Below, one piece after another: positions 27,538-37,173 of a stretch of DNA of 64,000 nucleotides. A program made the translations under genes and the position numbers. Source of the stretch: Spirochaetota bacterium (lineage in GTDB: Bacteria; Spirochaetota; Spirochaetia; Treponematales; Treponemataceae); the NCBI GenBank assembly GCA_023438065.1, contig JAEXRH010000012.1:970122-1034121 (forward strand). Direction: 5' to 3'. Below the pieces are notes generated by a model that worked only from the letters and a program-made list of their open reading frames with translations, was not told the origin of the DNA and made no database searches. Numbering within the stretch: position 1 is the first letter of the stretch; each line of letters opens with the position of its first letter.

Positions 27538-29196
27538 ATGGTCAAAGCGCTCGAGAAGAATCCGAAATGGCAGGGACGAAAGGGTCCGGTCGTGCTCGTC
27601 ATCATGGACGGTGTCGGTTACGGGAAATATAAGGAAGGCGACGCCGTCGCCGAGTCGCATATGGAGGCGCTCCAGGCATTCCAGAAAAACTGCCCGACGA
27701 CGAAACTGAAGGCGCATGGAACCGCCGTCGGACTCCCCTCGGACGAGGACATGGGCAACAGCGAGGTCGGACACAACGCGATCGGCTGCGGGCGCGTGTT
27801 CGCGCAAGGGGCGAAGCTCGTCTCGGGATCCCTCGAGACCGGCGCGATGTTCCAGGGCGATACCTGGAAGAAACTCGTCGCGAACGTCAAGAAGACCGGC
27901 GGCAAGATGCACTTCATCGGCCTCCTCTCCGACGGTAACGTCCACTCCCACATCGACCACCTCAAGGCGATGCTCGAGCAGGCGAAGAAGGAAGGCGTGA
28001 AGACAGCCCGCGTCCACGCCCTCATCGACGGCCGCGACGTCGGCGAGACGAGCGCGCTCGACTACGTCGATCCCTTCGAGGCTTGGCTCAAGGATCTCAA
28101 CAAGGACGGGGTCGACTATCGCATCGCTTCCGGCGGCGGACGCATGTTCATCACGATGGACCGCTACAACGCCGACTGGTCGATGGTCGAACGCGGCTGG
28201 AACTGCCACGTCCTCGGAAAGGGTCGCGCGTTCGGATCGGCCCACGAGGCGATCGAGACCTACCGCAAGGAAATCCCCGGCATCATCGATCAGGACATCA
28301 AGGAGTTCGTGATCGCCGAAAACGGCAAGCCCGTCGGCACGGTCGAGGACGGCGACTCGGTCATCTACTTCAACTTCCGCGGCGACCGCGCGCTCGAGAT
28401 GACGGCCGCCTTCGAGACGAAGGACGGCTTCGACAAGTTCGACCGCGTCCGCGTTCCGGCAGTCGAATACGCCGGCATGATGGAGTACGACGGCGACCTT
28501 CACATTCCCGCGCAGTACCTCGTCACCCCGCCCGCGATCGACCGCACCATGGGCGAGTACCTCGCCGCCTCAGGCGTCCGCTCGCTCGCGATCAGCGAGA
28601 CCCAGAAGTACGGCCACGTGACCTACTTCTTCAACGGCAACAAGCTCGGCAAGTTCGACGAGAAGCTCGAGGAATACGTCGAGATCAAGAGCGACGTACT
28701 CCCCTTCGAGCAGCGCCCCTGGATGAAGTGCGCCGAGATCACCGATTACCTCCTCGAGGCGATCCCCTCGGGCAAGTTCGATTTCATCCGCCTCAACTTC
28801 CCGAACGGCGACATGGTCGGCCACACCGGCGTCTACGAGGCGGTCATCTGCTCGATGGAGGCGATGGACCTTCAGCTCGCGCGCCTCAAGAAGGCGGTCG
28901 ACGCGGCCGGGGGGATCATGATCCTCACCGCCGACCACGGAAACGCCGACGACATGTTCGAGCACGACAAGAAGACCGGCGCCGTTTCGCGGAAGGGCGA
29001 CGGCAGCGCGAAGGCGAAGACGAGCCACTCCCTCAATCCCGTTCCCGGCATCGTCTACGATCCCTCGTACAAGGGCGAGTACTCGAAGACCCTGAACGAA
29101 GGCCTCGGAATCTCGAGCGTCGCGGCGACCTGCATCGAGCTTCTCGGTTTCAAGGCGCCCGCCGACTACGACAAGTCGATCATTAACTGGAACTGA
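27538..29196 (+). CDS. gpmI: 2,3-bisphosphoglycerate-independent phosphoglycerate mutase
   Basis: 552 residues. Alkaline-phosphatase-fold enzyme with VLVIMDGVGYG at the N-terminus, the catalytic serine in MGNSEVGHNAIGCGRV, and C-terminal metal sites in TADHGNADDMFEHD and KTSHSLNPVP. It interconverts 3- and 2-phosphoglycerate in glycolysis with two Mn ions. GGAG lies upstream of ATG 27538. It is monocistronic and has the palindrome array in its upstream region, so a glycolytic gene may be under an unusual regulator. Confidence 0.95.
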   Translation: MVKALEKNPKWQGRKGPVVLVIMDGVGYGKYKEGDAVAESHMEALQAFQKNCPTTKLKAHGTAVGLPSDEDMGNSEVGHNAIGCGRVFAQGAKLVSGSLETGAMFQGDTWKKLVANVKKTGGKMHFIGLLSDGNVHSHIDHLKAMLEQAKKEGVKTARVHALIDGRDVGETSALDYVDPFEAWLKDLNKDGVDYRIASGGGRMFITMDRYNADWSMVERGWNCHVLGKGRAFGSAHEAIETYRKEIPGIIDQDIKEFVIAENGKPVGTVEDGDSVIYFNFRGDRALEMTAAFETKDGFDKFDRVRVPAVEYAGMMEYDGDLHIPAQYLVTPPAIDRTMGEYLAASGVRSLAISETQKYGHVTYFFNGNKLGKFDEKLEEYVEIKSDVLPFEQRPWMKCAEITDYLLEAIPSGKFDFIRLNFPNGDMVGHTGVYEAVICSMEAMDLQLARLKKAVDAAGGIMILTADHGNADDMFEHDKKTGAVSRKGDGSAKAKTSHSLNPVPGIVYDPSYKGEYSKTLNEGLGISSVAATCIELLGFKAPADYDKSIINWN

Positions 29197-29260
29197 TCAG
29201 GCGAACGGCCGACGCCGCGAAGGCCGTCAGTTCGTAATGCCGTCGTTCCCCGCAGAAACA

Positions 29261-29300
29261 AAAGACCCCTTGAGGCGTTCGTCCTCAGGGGGTCTTTCTT
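29261..29300. terminator. Bidirectional terminator after gpmI
   Basis: AAAGACCCC.TGAGG pairs with CCTCA.GGGGTCTTT around CGTTCGT, then TCTT. Confidence 0.85.
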
Positions 29301-29318
29301 TACGCGTGCGCGATAACG

Positions 29319-31613
29319 TCATTGATCGCGAGTTTTTCGCTTCGCGAGTTTTTCCCGATACTGAAGAGCGTCCGCGACCGTTATCAGCTCGGAAAGGCTT
29401 CTTCTCTCCTGGGCAGTGATCGATACGATCCCGATGCTCATTGAAAGATCCCATTGATTGTCGTTGCACTCGTTAAACGTCTTGATGTTCTGATTGAGCC
29501 GTTCGATCATGATGTCGCGGGTATCCGAAGGTGAATCGAGGGTAAGGATGACGAACTCATCTCCGCCGAGTCGCGCGACGATATCGACCTGCCGGAACGT
29601 CGCCTTGAGCACGATCGCGGCCGCGACGATCGCGTTGTCTCCCGCCTCATGCCCCCAGGTATCGTTGATCCTCTTGAGCCCGTCCATGTCGACGAAGATA
29701 AGGAGGGCTTCCTTCTTCATGCGCTGGGTGAACTTGAGGCTCTGCTGCGCGATGTCAAGGAAACCCCTTCGATTGAAGAGTTTAGTCAGCTCGTCCCGCT
29801 GCGAAAGGTCCGCGAGTTTCTGATTCGTCTCCTTGAGCTTCTTGAGCGCCGCCCTGAGTTTGGTTTCCGTCCACTTCTGCTTCGTGCCGAGCGCGCACCG
29901 CTTGATGGCGCTGCCAAGCTCGAGAATGAGACTGTTATAGAGTTCCATCGAGAACGATCCCGGGGCGAAACAGACGTACCCGTAAAGTTCCTCGAGGGCG
30001 AAAAGGGGGGCGACGATCCGGCATTGACCCTCAGGCTGTCCGTCGAATTCCTCGGGGAGAAGCAGGGATCCCTCGACGGATACGGGCAAACCCGCGACCG
30101 CCTTTCCATCGCGGATCGCGACAACGAGTTTTCGACCGCGCGGAACGCCGGTAAGCGGACCGTTCAGTTTCGTTTTCACGGTATCGTGAATGACGAGGGA
30201 AAAATCATGGATATCGATCACCTCCGCTATCTGCGGGATAACCGCGTAGAGGTCGCCGAGTTCACGGGTCAAAAGAAGGAACTGCACGATCCGCTGAATC
30301 TTCTCCGTTTCCTCGATGAGCCGGTAGTGAACGCGGTTATGAAGCACCGTGCGGGCCTCGCGCAGTATGATGCGCGCCTTTTCCCGACCCTCGAGCATCT
30401 GCCTGTCCCCTTCGTTGAGCCGACCCTTGATCGAGGTGACGACGGCGATCGCCTGCTCCCAGAAAAAAAGACGTGAAGGATCGTTTTCCGGCCGGGACGC
30501 GAAATCCTGGACCGATGCGAGAAAGGCACGCTTCGCCTCCTCGTTCTCCGGGCGGCGTGAGAAGAGGGCATGCAAGAAGGTTGCCCCCTCGATGAATTCC
30601 CCCTCGCCGAGGCTCTCGGGACGCGCCAGCTTGCGAAGCTCGGCGATATAGCCGTCAAGGCCCCGATCGGCGATGTCGGGCGGAAAGGAACGAATGAGCT
30701 CGACGACCCGGTCGAACCGCTCGAGCGAGGTCGGCAGGCATCCGCAGGACGCGCGTTGAACGAGAACGCAGGGAAAGTCCGCCCGTTCGGCGAGCATGGG
30801 GCTCGAAACGGATCGTATCGCCAGTTCGACCGCCTTGAGACTCAGCGAGCGATACGGCTGACGAACGGTCGTGAGCGGCGGGCTCGCGTACATTGACTGA
30901 ACGATATCGTCGAAACCGACGACCGATACGTCGGCAGGGACGCGGATACCCCGCTCGACGAGGGCTTGCATCGCCGAAAGAGCCATGTTGTCGTTCGCGC
31001 CCAACACCGCGTCGAAACTCGCCTTCCGCTCGTCGAGGAGCGTGGTTATGGCTTTCCTTCCGGAGCGAAAGGTGAAGTCCCCCTGGCACACGAGATCGGG
31101 ATCGAAATCGATTCCCCACGCGGCGAGGGTCTCCCGATACACCGCGAAACGCTCCTGAGCGTCGGGGTTATTCTCGAAGCCGCGGATGAAGGCGATGCGC
31201 CTTCTGCCGTGAACCTCGACGAGATGTCTGATCGCTTCCTCGATTCCGCTTCGGTTTGTCGCGTAGACGCTCGGGCAATCGGGCAGGATCTGCGAAAGGC
31301 TTATTATCGGTATTCCCGCGAATTCCGCGAGAAACGAGACGAACTCGTCCTCCGTGACGTAATTGCGCAGGGTTCCGGTGGTGATCACCAAGGCGTCGAC
31401 GGTCGACGGATTGACGTACCGATAGACGTTGTTGAGCTGGTAGTCGTACGAGTGGGGATTGCGGAGGGAACCGCCCCCGAAGATGACGAGATCAACGTCG
31501 GCCTCGCGACATGCCTCCATGACGTAGGGCAAGAACATCTTGCAATATTCGTCCCCGATGTGAGTCACCTGAAAGCCTATTCGGTATCGTCGTCCGTTCT
31601 TTGTCATGCTCAT
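29319..31613 (-). CDS. Periplasmic-binding-protein-like sensor diguanylate cyclase
   Basis: About 764 residues. Residues about 8-290 match the LacI-type ligand-binding fold (RRYRIGFQVTHIG, RRRIAFIRGFENNPDAQERFAVYRETL, GANDNMALSAMQALVERGIRVPADVSVVGFDDI) but there is no DNA-binding HTH and no signal peptide, so it acts in the cytoplasm. A long middle region follows with a coiled coil. The C-terminal GGDEF domain has RLGGDEF with the RxxD inhibitory site five residues upstream (RQVD), so product inhibition is likely. Start is ATG 31613 (or 31607); neither has a Shine-Dalgarno. Confidence 0.88.
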   Translation of the reverse strand: MSMTKNGRRYRIGFQVTHIGDEYCKMFLPYVMEACREADVDLVIFGGGSLRNPHSYDYQLNNVYRYVNPSTVDALVITTGTLRNYVTEDEFVSFLAEFAGIPIISLSQILPDCPSVYATNRSGIEEAIRHLVEVHGRRRIAFIRGFENNPDAQERFAVYRETLAAWGIDFDPDLVCQGDFTFRSGRKAITTLLDERKASFDAVLGANDNMALSAMQALVERGIRVPADVSVVGFDDIVQSMYASPPLTTVRQPYRSLSLKAVELAIRSVSSPMLAERADFPCVLVQRASCGCLPTSLERFDRVVELIRSFPPDIADRGLDGYIAELRKLARPESLGEGEFIEGATFLHALFSRRPENEEAKRAFLASVQDFASRPENDPSRLFFWEQAIAVVTSIKGRLNEGDRQMLEGREKARIILREARTVLHNRVHYRLIEETEKIQRIVQFLLLTRELGDLYAVIPQIAEVIDIHDFSLVIHDTVKTKLNGPLTGVPRGRKLVVAIRDGKAVAGLPVSVEGSLLLPEEFDGQPEGQCRIVAPLFALEELYGYVCFAPGSFSMELYNSLILELGSAIKRCALGTKQKWTETKLRAALKKLKETNQKLADLSQRDELTKLFNRRGFLDIAQQSLKFTQRMKKEALLIFVDMDGLKRINDTWGHEAGDNAIVAAAIVLKATFRQVDIVARLGGDEFVILTLDSPSDTRDIMIERLNQNIKTFNECNDNQWDLSMSIGIVSITAQERRSLSELITVADALQYREKLAKRKTRDQ

Positions 31614-31623
31614 TTCATTTTTT

Positions 31624-31652
31624 ACTATAAAGGACTTTCGCGCAAAAAACAA
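31624..31652 (-). promoter_or_regulatory. Promoter of the sensor cyclase, leaderless geometry
   Basis: Minus strand TTGTTT, 17 bases, TATAGT, then ten bases to ATG 31613. Confidence 0.5.
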
Positions 31653-31713
31653 TCGAAACCGGTTCCCGGACGTGTCCGCGCAATGCTCGGGCTCGGGTAG
31701 TCCCTATACTCGA

Positions 31714-31741
31714 TTGACAAAACGGGCGAAACGGTCATACT
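31714..31741 (+). promoter_or_regulatory. Promoter of the CYTH gene, leaderless geometry
   Basis: TTGACA, 16 bases, CATACT ending 31741, then ten bases to ATG 31752. Confidence 0.55.
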
Positions 31742-31751
31742 CGGAATCATC

Positions 31752-32564
31752 ATGACGGAAATAGAGCTCAAGGCGCGCATAGCCGACCCTGAATCGACCG
31801 AGCGCGCGATTCGCGCCATCGCGGAATACGTAAGCGATACGGTAAAAAGCGACGTGTACTGGAAATGCGGTTCCTCCACCGGGGCGGTTCTTGACCGACC
31901 CGCGCGATACGCCGCTTTCGGCGCGATGCTTTCCTTCGCGTTCGCCCTCATCGCCGCAATAACCCTCGCGTTGGGCGCCGTGAAGGAAACGGCGATCATG
32001 ATCTGTCTCGGGGGCTGCGCGACCGTCGCCCTTATCACCGGAATCGGATCGTTCTTTCCGGGTAAGGGCGCCGCGCGCGCCAGGGTCGCCTCGGATCGCT
32101 CGACTGCGCCGGTCGCCGACGTCCTCAGCGCGACGGGAAAGGAAGTCCGGCTTCGGGTCAGGGATGAATCCGGAAGGTGCGTGGTTACGTACAAACGGAA
32201 GGAACTCAGGGGCGATATCGAGGTTAACGACGAGCGGGAATTCGCGATCGACGACCGGGCGGCTTTCGAGACGCTCATTCGGGATCTCGGTTTCGTTCCC
32301 CATATCGCCAAGGAAAAGCGAACGAAGACCTTCGCGTACGCGGCCCCCGGCGGAACCGAGGTTTCGATAGAGCTTTCGCTCGTCGCGGGGCTCGGGTGGT
32401 TTATCGAAGTCGAGATTCTCGCGGACAATCCCGACGAGGCCGCGACCGCGCGGGCGCGCGAGACGCTCTTCTGCACGCTCGACCGTTGCGGCGTCGAGCG
32501 CTCGGCGATCGAGACGCGGTACTACACCGACATGCTCGCCGCGCTCAGTCGAAAGACGACGTGA
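31752..32564 (+). CDS. CYTH-domain protein with an inserted membrane hairpin
   Basis: 270 residues. The ExExK signature of CYTH phosphohydrolases and class IV adenylate cyclases opens the protein (E3-I-E5-L-K7). Residues 54-76 and 80-103 are two membrane helices inserted after the first strand/helix unit. The CYTH fold then resumes: GKEVRLRVRDESGR, VTYKRKE, REFAIDD, and the C-terminal VSIELSLVAGLGWFIEVEI, carrying the expected acidic and basic tunnel residues. The active site may still form, tethered to the inner membrane. Substrate (ATP, triphosphate or thiamine triphosphate) cannot be told. Its 3' end overlaps the convergent MATE gene by 20 bases. Confidence 0.75.
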   Translation: MTEIELKARIADPESTERAIRAIAEYVSDTVKSDVYWKCGSSTGAVLDRPARYAAFGAMLSFAFALIAAITLALGAVKETAIMICLGGCATVALITGIGSFFPGKGAARARVASDRSTAPVADVLSATGKEVRLRVRDESGRCVVTYKRKELRGDIEVNDEREFAIDDRAAFETLIRDLGFVPHIAKEKRTKTFAYAAPGGTEVSIELSLVAGLGWFIEVEILADNPDEAATARARETLFCTLDRCGVERSAIETRYYTDMLAALSRKTT

Positions 32565-33900
32565 CGGCGCGGGACGCGAGCGGGCGATCGACCCACTTAC
32601 CGCTCAGGTAGAACGCGAGCGTCGCGGCGAGACCGACCGCGAACCCGACGACGACCGCCCACCAGATACCCCGGGTTCCCCACTGCGAGGAGAATACTAC
32701 CGCGAGCGGCACGCGCACGATCCACATCGAGGTAAGGGTCGTGAGCATCGTGAATACCATCGCTCCCGCTCCCCGCAAAACCCCGGACAGGCAGAACATC
32801 AGTGACTGCGCGAGATACGCGAAGGCCACGATCCTGAAATACTCCGCGCCGATCCTGATAACCTCCGGATCGCCCGAGAAGAAGGCGACGAACGATCCCC
32901 CGAGAAAATAGAGCACGGCCGCGAGGGATCCCGAAATCACGAAGGTCATGAGAAGCGCGTACCTGAGCCCGCGACGGACACGATCGATTCGACCGGCGCC
33001 GAGGTTCTGCCCGGTGAAGGACGCGACCGCGAGGCTGACGCTCATCGCCGGCATGACGGCGAAGCTGTCGAGCTTTCCCGCGACGGAGTATGCCGCGGCG
33101 GGATTCGTCCCGAACTGGTTCACGACGCCGGTGAGGGTGGCGAGACCCGCGCCGACGAGTCCCTGCTGCACGCCCGAGGGAAGTCCGAGCCTGACGATCT
33201 CGCGAAACGTGTCCCGGTCGATTCTCGCGCCGGCAAGACTGAAACGGAAAGCGTCGACCCTTCTCGCGAGATACCATGCGGCCCACGAGAATGAAACCGC
33301 CTGCGCGATTACGGTAGCGATCGCTACGCCCGCGACGCCCCAGCCGAACGCGATCACGAAAAGGAGATCGAGCGCGATATTGAGGAGAGTCGAGATGACG
33401 AGCGCGATGAGCGGCGTCTTCGAGTCGCCGATGCCCCGCAAAATCGCGCTGAGGACATTGTAACCGAAGCTCGGAAGCGTTCCCGCGAGCACGATCCTGA
33501 GGTAGAGCACCGCGAGGGGAAACGCGTCCGCCGGCGTGCGCATGGCGCGGAGTATCGCGGGCGCGAGCGCGACCCCGACGACGGCGATACCGACGGAAAA
33601 GAGCGCGGTGAACGCGAGCGAGGTGTCGACGACCGACTGAAGGCGTTCTTTATCGCGCGCGCCGAAGCTCTGCGCGACGAGCACGTTCGTCGCCATGCCG
33701 AAACCCGTTACGAGGGCGACGAACACGAAGATGACGGGAAACGATTGCCCGACCGCCGCGAGCGCCTGTTTTCCGACGAATTGACCGACGACGGCGCTGT
33801 CGACCATGTTGTAGAGTTGCTGGAACGCGTTCCCGAGCAGCATCGGGAGGGCGAAACGGAGGATCAGCCCGCCCTCGTTCCCGTTGGTGAGGTCTTTCAT
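32545..33900 (-). CDS. MATE family efflux transporter (second copy)
   Basis: 451 residues, 12 membrane helices. MATE features include LPMLLGNAFQQLYNMVDSAVVGQFVGKQALAAVGQSFP at the N-terminus and AVASFTGQNLGAGRIDRVRRGLRYA at mid-protein. Only remotely similar to the MATE at 21786, so not a recent duplicate. No regulator lies beside it. Its ATG has no Shine-Dalgarno, and its promoter overlaps the stop codon of the upstream MFS gene. Confidence 0.9.
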   Translation of the reverse strand: MKDLTNGNEGGLILRFALPMLLGNAFQQLYNMVDSAVVGQFVGKQALAAVGQSFPVIFVFVALVTGFGMATNVLVAQSFGARDKERLQSVVDTSLAFTALFSVGIAVVGVALAPAILRAMRTPADAFPLAVLYLRIVLAGTLPSFGYNVLSAILRGIGDSKTPLIALVISTLLNIALDLLFVIAFGWGVAGVAIATVIAQAVSFSWAAWYLARRVDAFRFSLAGARIDRDTFREIVRLGLPSGVQQGLVGAGLATLTGVVNQFGTNPAAAYSVAGKLDSFAVMPAMSVSLAVASFTGQNLGAGRIDRVRRGLRYALLMTFVISGSLAAVLYFLGGSFVAFFSGDPEVIRIGAEYFRIVAFAYLAQSLMFCLSGVLRGAGAMVFTMLTTLTSMWIVRVPLAVVFSSQWGTRGIWWAVVVGFAVGLAATLAFYLSGKWVDRPLASRAVTSSFD

Positions 33901-33908
33901 CGAGTCAA

Positions 33909-33937
33909 ATGGTAGTCAAACGGAAACGGCCGGTCAA
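33909..33937 (-). promoter_or_regulatory. MATE promoter, leaderless geometry
   Basis: Minus strand TTGACC, 17 bases, TACCAT, then eight bases to ATG 33900. The -35 box overlaps the MFS stop codon. Confidence 0.55.
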
Positions 33938-35253
33938 TAGGTCCCGGGATCGAGGCTCAGGGGCTTGTCGTCCTTCTCGCCCGAGGTAACGAAGCCCATC
34001 GTCGCGAACGCGAGCGCGAAGAAAAACGCGCAGAGAAGGAACATCGATCTCATCCCGAAGAGATCGATGATCCCGCCGAAGAACGACGGGGCGACGATCG
34101 CGGCGAGTTGCGAGAAGGTATAGTAAAGGCCGGTATACACGCCGATGTTGCTGAAATGCGCCATCTGCCAGAGCATGGGGAAGGAGTTCGCGACGATCGA
34201 TATCCAGAAGATGCCGAACGCGAACATGAGGCCCCAGTAGGCGAATTTCGCCGAGGACCCGGGAACGAGGCCCGACCGGGTCGCGGGCTCGAGGAGGTAT
34301 ACCAGGATAATGACGAGAGCCGTCGCGACGAGCGATATCCTGATCATGCGGCGGCGACCCCACCTGCTCGCGGCGTAGCCCATCGGGATGGCGGCGAGCG
34401 CGGAGGCGATGCCGACCATTCCCATCGCGAGCGGACCCTGCCCGGTCGTCAGGCCGAACGAACGGATGCTGTACTCGGTCAGGAACGGCATGACTCCCTG
34501 ATAGGCGACGAACCAGAAGAACAGGCTGAGAAGCACGAGGAAGGCGCTCTTGTCCTTCGCGAGCAGGACCATGCCGATACTCCTGAAAAACGGGACTTTC
34601 TCGCCCGCGGTCTCCCCGTCTTCGGATACGCCCTTCTCGCGCACGAACGCGAAGAGGAACACGACCGCCACGAGCACGAACGCGCTCGCCGCGGGGAACG
34701 CGAGGACATCCTTCGTCGCGCCGATAAGCGGGAGCGTCGCGTCGACGTCCATCAGGCGCGCGAGGAAGACGGTACCGACGATCGCCGCGATATTCCCCAT
34801 GGTGTTGATGACGCCGTTCGCCTGCGAGCGGTATTCCCCGGGAACGCTGTCGGGCATGAGCGCGACGATCGGCCCGCGGACGGACTGCTTGAGGGCGTTG
34901 AGAATCACGAGAAGGCCGACGAGCGCGGCGAGCGAGCGAGCGGCCGCGTAGGGGATCAGCGCGAACGCGCAGGCGGAAAGCGGCAGGAGGGTCACGATCC
35001 AGGGCATGCGCCTCCCGATCGGGGTTCGCGTGTGGTCGGACCAGACCGAGACGAGCGGTATCAGGAAAAGGGCGAAAAGATTGTCGAGCGACATGAAAAG
35101 GCCGATGACCCACTTATACGGTATGTATCGCGCGAGGAAGATCTGCACGTAACTGTCGTACAGAGGATCCATCATGCCGACGGTAAAGAAACCGAAACCG
35201 ATCAGAAAGGTGAGCGGCATATAGTGCCGAAAAGACCTCGCGTGTGCTTCCAT
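33934..35253 (-). CDS. MFS transporter (SLC45/sugar-permease type)
   Basis: 439 residues, 12 membrane helices. The first cytoplasmic loop has the MFS motif-A-like SVWSDHTRTPIGRRMPWI, as in SLC45-type sugar permeases and GPH-like carriers; a second copy, AIPMGYAASRWGRRRMIR, lies after helix 8. A sugar or glycoside is the likely cargo given the family, but this is not determined. AAAGGGG precedes the start. Confidence 0.8.
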   Translation of the reverse strand: MEAHARSFRHYMPLTFLIGFGFFTVGMMDPLYDSYVQIFLARYIPYKWVIGLFMSLDNLFALFLIPLVSVWSDHTRTPIGRRMPWIVTLLPLSACAFALIPYAAARSLAALVGLLVILNALKQSVRGPIVALMPDSVPGEYRSQANGVINTMGNIAAIVGTVFLARLMDVDATLPLIGATKDVLAFPAASAFVLVAVVFLFAFVREKGVSEDGETAGEKVPFFRSIGMVLLAKDKSAFLVLLSLFFWFVAYQGVMPFLTEYSIRSFGLTTGQGPLAMGMVGIASALAAIPMGYAASRWGRRRMIRISLVATALVIILVYLLEPATRSGLVPGSSAKFAYWGLMFAFGIFWISIVANSFPMLWQMAHFSNIGVYTGLYYTFSQLAAIVAPSFFGGIIDLFGMRSMFLLCAFFFALAFATMGFVTSGEKDDKPLSLDPGTY

Positions 35254-35317
35254 CGCGTTACCCCTTTATCTTTGAAACGATCGGATGATAGTATAGCATG
35301 AAAGGGGGCTCGAGCAT

Positions 35318-36103
35318 ATGCCGAAAAAAGGAGATACGGGTAAAGGGACGTTACCCGACGGATGGCCGCGCTTTCTCGCGCACCGGGGCGCCTCCTCGCT
35401 CGCGCCCGAGAATACCCTCGCGGCCTTTTCCCTCGCGCGAAAGCTCGGCGCGAAAGGCGTCGAGTTCGACGTGCATCTCGCGCGAACGGGAGAGTCCGTC
35501 GTCACCCACGACCATCGGCTCGACCGCGTGGCCTCGCTTCCCCTTCGCGTGGAGGACCTTTCGCTCGCGGATCTCAGGGAGATCGACGTCGGAAGCTTCT
35601 TCGGCAAATCGCGCGACGCTACCGTCGGCTCGTCCTTTCGCGGAGAGCGCATCCCGACCCTCGACGAGGTTCTCGAAACCGTCGGGGCCGACTGCTTTTG
35701 CGACATCGAGCTCAAGGCGACGGCGGGGAATGCCCGGGCCCTCGCGGGAACGGTCGCCGAAACCCTCGCTCGTCACGGCAGGACGAACTGCATCGTCTCA
35801 TCGTTCAACCCGTTCGCCATCCTCGCGTTCGCGCGGGCGAGCCGCGTTCCCACGGCCGCGATCTATTGCCCCTACCCCTCGGTACCCTTTTTCCTCCGCC
35901 ATCGCGAGTGCCTGTACCTCTCGGGCGCGGACGTGAAAAAGCCGGCCCGCGAGACCGCGCTTTCCTCTCCCCGGTTCGAGACGGGATCGAGGCCGGTCAT
36001 CGTATGGACGGTAGATTCGCGCGAGGAAGCCGAACGGCTTTTCTCGGGGGGCGTGAGATCGATCATCACGAACAGGATCGAGGATTTCGTCCGGGATGAT
36101 TAG
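35318..36103 (+). CDS. Glycerophosphodiester phosphodiesterase
   Basis: 261 residues. GDPD TIM barrel: LAHRGASSLAPENTLAAF (catalytic His with the HRG-x-PENT pattern), GVEFDVHLARTGESVVTHDHRLDR (metal Glu and Asp, catalytic second His) and CFCDIELKA. It hydrolyses glycerophosphodiesters to glycerol-3-phosphate and an alcohol. No signal peptide, so cytoplasmic. AAAGGGGG precedes ATG 35318. It converges with and overlaps the RNA methyltransferase gene by four bases. Confidence 0.92.
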   Translation: MPKKGDTGKGTLPDGWPRFLAHRGASSLAPENTLAAFSLARKLGAKGVEFDVHLARTGESVVTHDHRLDRVASLPLRVEDLSLADLREIDVGSFFGKSRDATVGSSFRGERIPTLDEVLETVGADCFCDIELKATAGNARALAGTVAETLARHGRTNCIVSSFNPFAILAFARASRVPTAAIYCPYPSVPFFLRHRECLYLSGADVKKPARETALSSPRFETGSRPVIVWTVDSREEAERLFSGGVRSIITNRIEDFVRDD

Positions 36104-37161
36104 CGCGCGGAGCGTGTAATGACGAAGACCGCGCACTTCTTTCCGTTAACGAGGATGTCGGTGCGAAAGCCTTCCTTTCCGGCCGAATCCGAGAAGGCGG
36201 GTATGCCCGCGAGGGCTTCCTCGAATTCGCGCTTCGCGCCGGTAAGCACGCAGGCCTTCCCCGAGGGCGCGAGCACGCGATCGAATTCCGCGAGCATCGA
36301 TCGATACAGCTCCGCGAGCGAGCGGGCGCGCCCGAAGGATGAGCCTTCCCACTCGCCCCAGGGGGGATCGGTCACGATGGCGTCGACGGACCCGTCGGGG
36401 CAGTACGAGAGCTCGAGCGCGTCGCAGCGATGGACCGACACGCGCGAGCCGTTCCCTGCGAATCGCCGTTCGAGCTCACTCGCGAGGTCCGCCGACGCGT
36501 CCGAGGCGTGAACGGTCGCCTCGGGAAACACCCGCGCGAGCGCGTCGGGGATGGCGCCGTGACCGGCGAAGGGATCGACGAGAATCCGCGCTCCTTCGCC
36601 GATACCCGCGAGGGCGATGGCGAGCCTGCAGATCTCGGGCCGGAGCTCCCCTTGCGCGAGGCGCTTCTCCGCCGATTGCTTTCTCGTCAGGCGAAGCGCG
36701 AAGCACCCGTAGCCCTCGCGCCGCGCGATAAACCAGAACTCGATCCCGGGGCTGAACCGGTCGCTCGCAAGGCCGGTGCCTTCGGAAACGAGCCGCTCGG
36801 CGGCCGCGGTTATCTTTTTGTCTACCGATTCGAAGGCGTTCTCGCGCGAGAACCGCACGCGAAAGGAACGGGCGCCGCACGCGCGGCAGGCGGCGGCGAC
36901 GTCGTCCATGCGCGCGGTCTCGGCCTCCCTTACCATGTCGAAAAACGACCGGGGCACGGCCTTCCATTCGCGGATAACGAGAAAGACATTGTTGAAGGAT
37001 TCGATCGCCGCGGCCTTGTCGAACCGGCCCTGATAGTCGAAGAGAACCATCCCGCTTTCGACCCTGACGACGCGCGAGCCGACAACGCTTTCCGCGAGGA
37101 TCTCGCCGATTACCGGCTCGAACCCCGCGGCAAAGGTCGCGAGATACCTGCGCTGGGGCAT
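36100..37161 (-). CDS. THUMP-type RNA N-methyltransferase
   Basis: 353 residues. The N-terminal about 150 residues look like a THUMP/ferredoxin-like RNA-binding region (RYLATFAAGFEPVIGEIL, RFSRENAFESVDKK). The C-terminal Rossmann domain has motif I VDPFAGHGAIPDALA and motif IV DPPWGEWEG (D/N-PP-W/Y, typical for amino-group methylation of bases). Closest in architecture to Trm14/RlmL-like enzymes that modify guanine N2 in tRNA or rRNA. It follows the HTH-REC gene by 12 bases and may be cotranscribed. Confidence 0.8.
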   Translation of the reverse strand: MPQRRYLATFAAGFEPVIGEILAESVVGSRVVRVESGMVLFDYQGRFDKAAAIESFNNVFLVIREWKAVPRSFFDMVREAETARMDDVAAACRACGARSFRVRFSRENAFESVDKKITAAAERLVSEGTGLASDRFSPGIEFWFIARREGYGCFALRLTRKQSAEKRLAQGELRPEICRLAIALAGIGEGARILVDPFAGHGAIPDALARVFPEATVHASDASADLASELERRFAGNGSRVSVHRCDALELSYCPDGSVDAIVTDPPWGEWEGSSFGRARSLAELYRSMLAEFDRVLAPSGKACVLTGAKREFEEALAGIPAFSDSAGKEGFRTDILVNGKKCAVFVITRSAR

Positions 37162-37173
37162 GTCCTTACCCGA

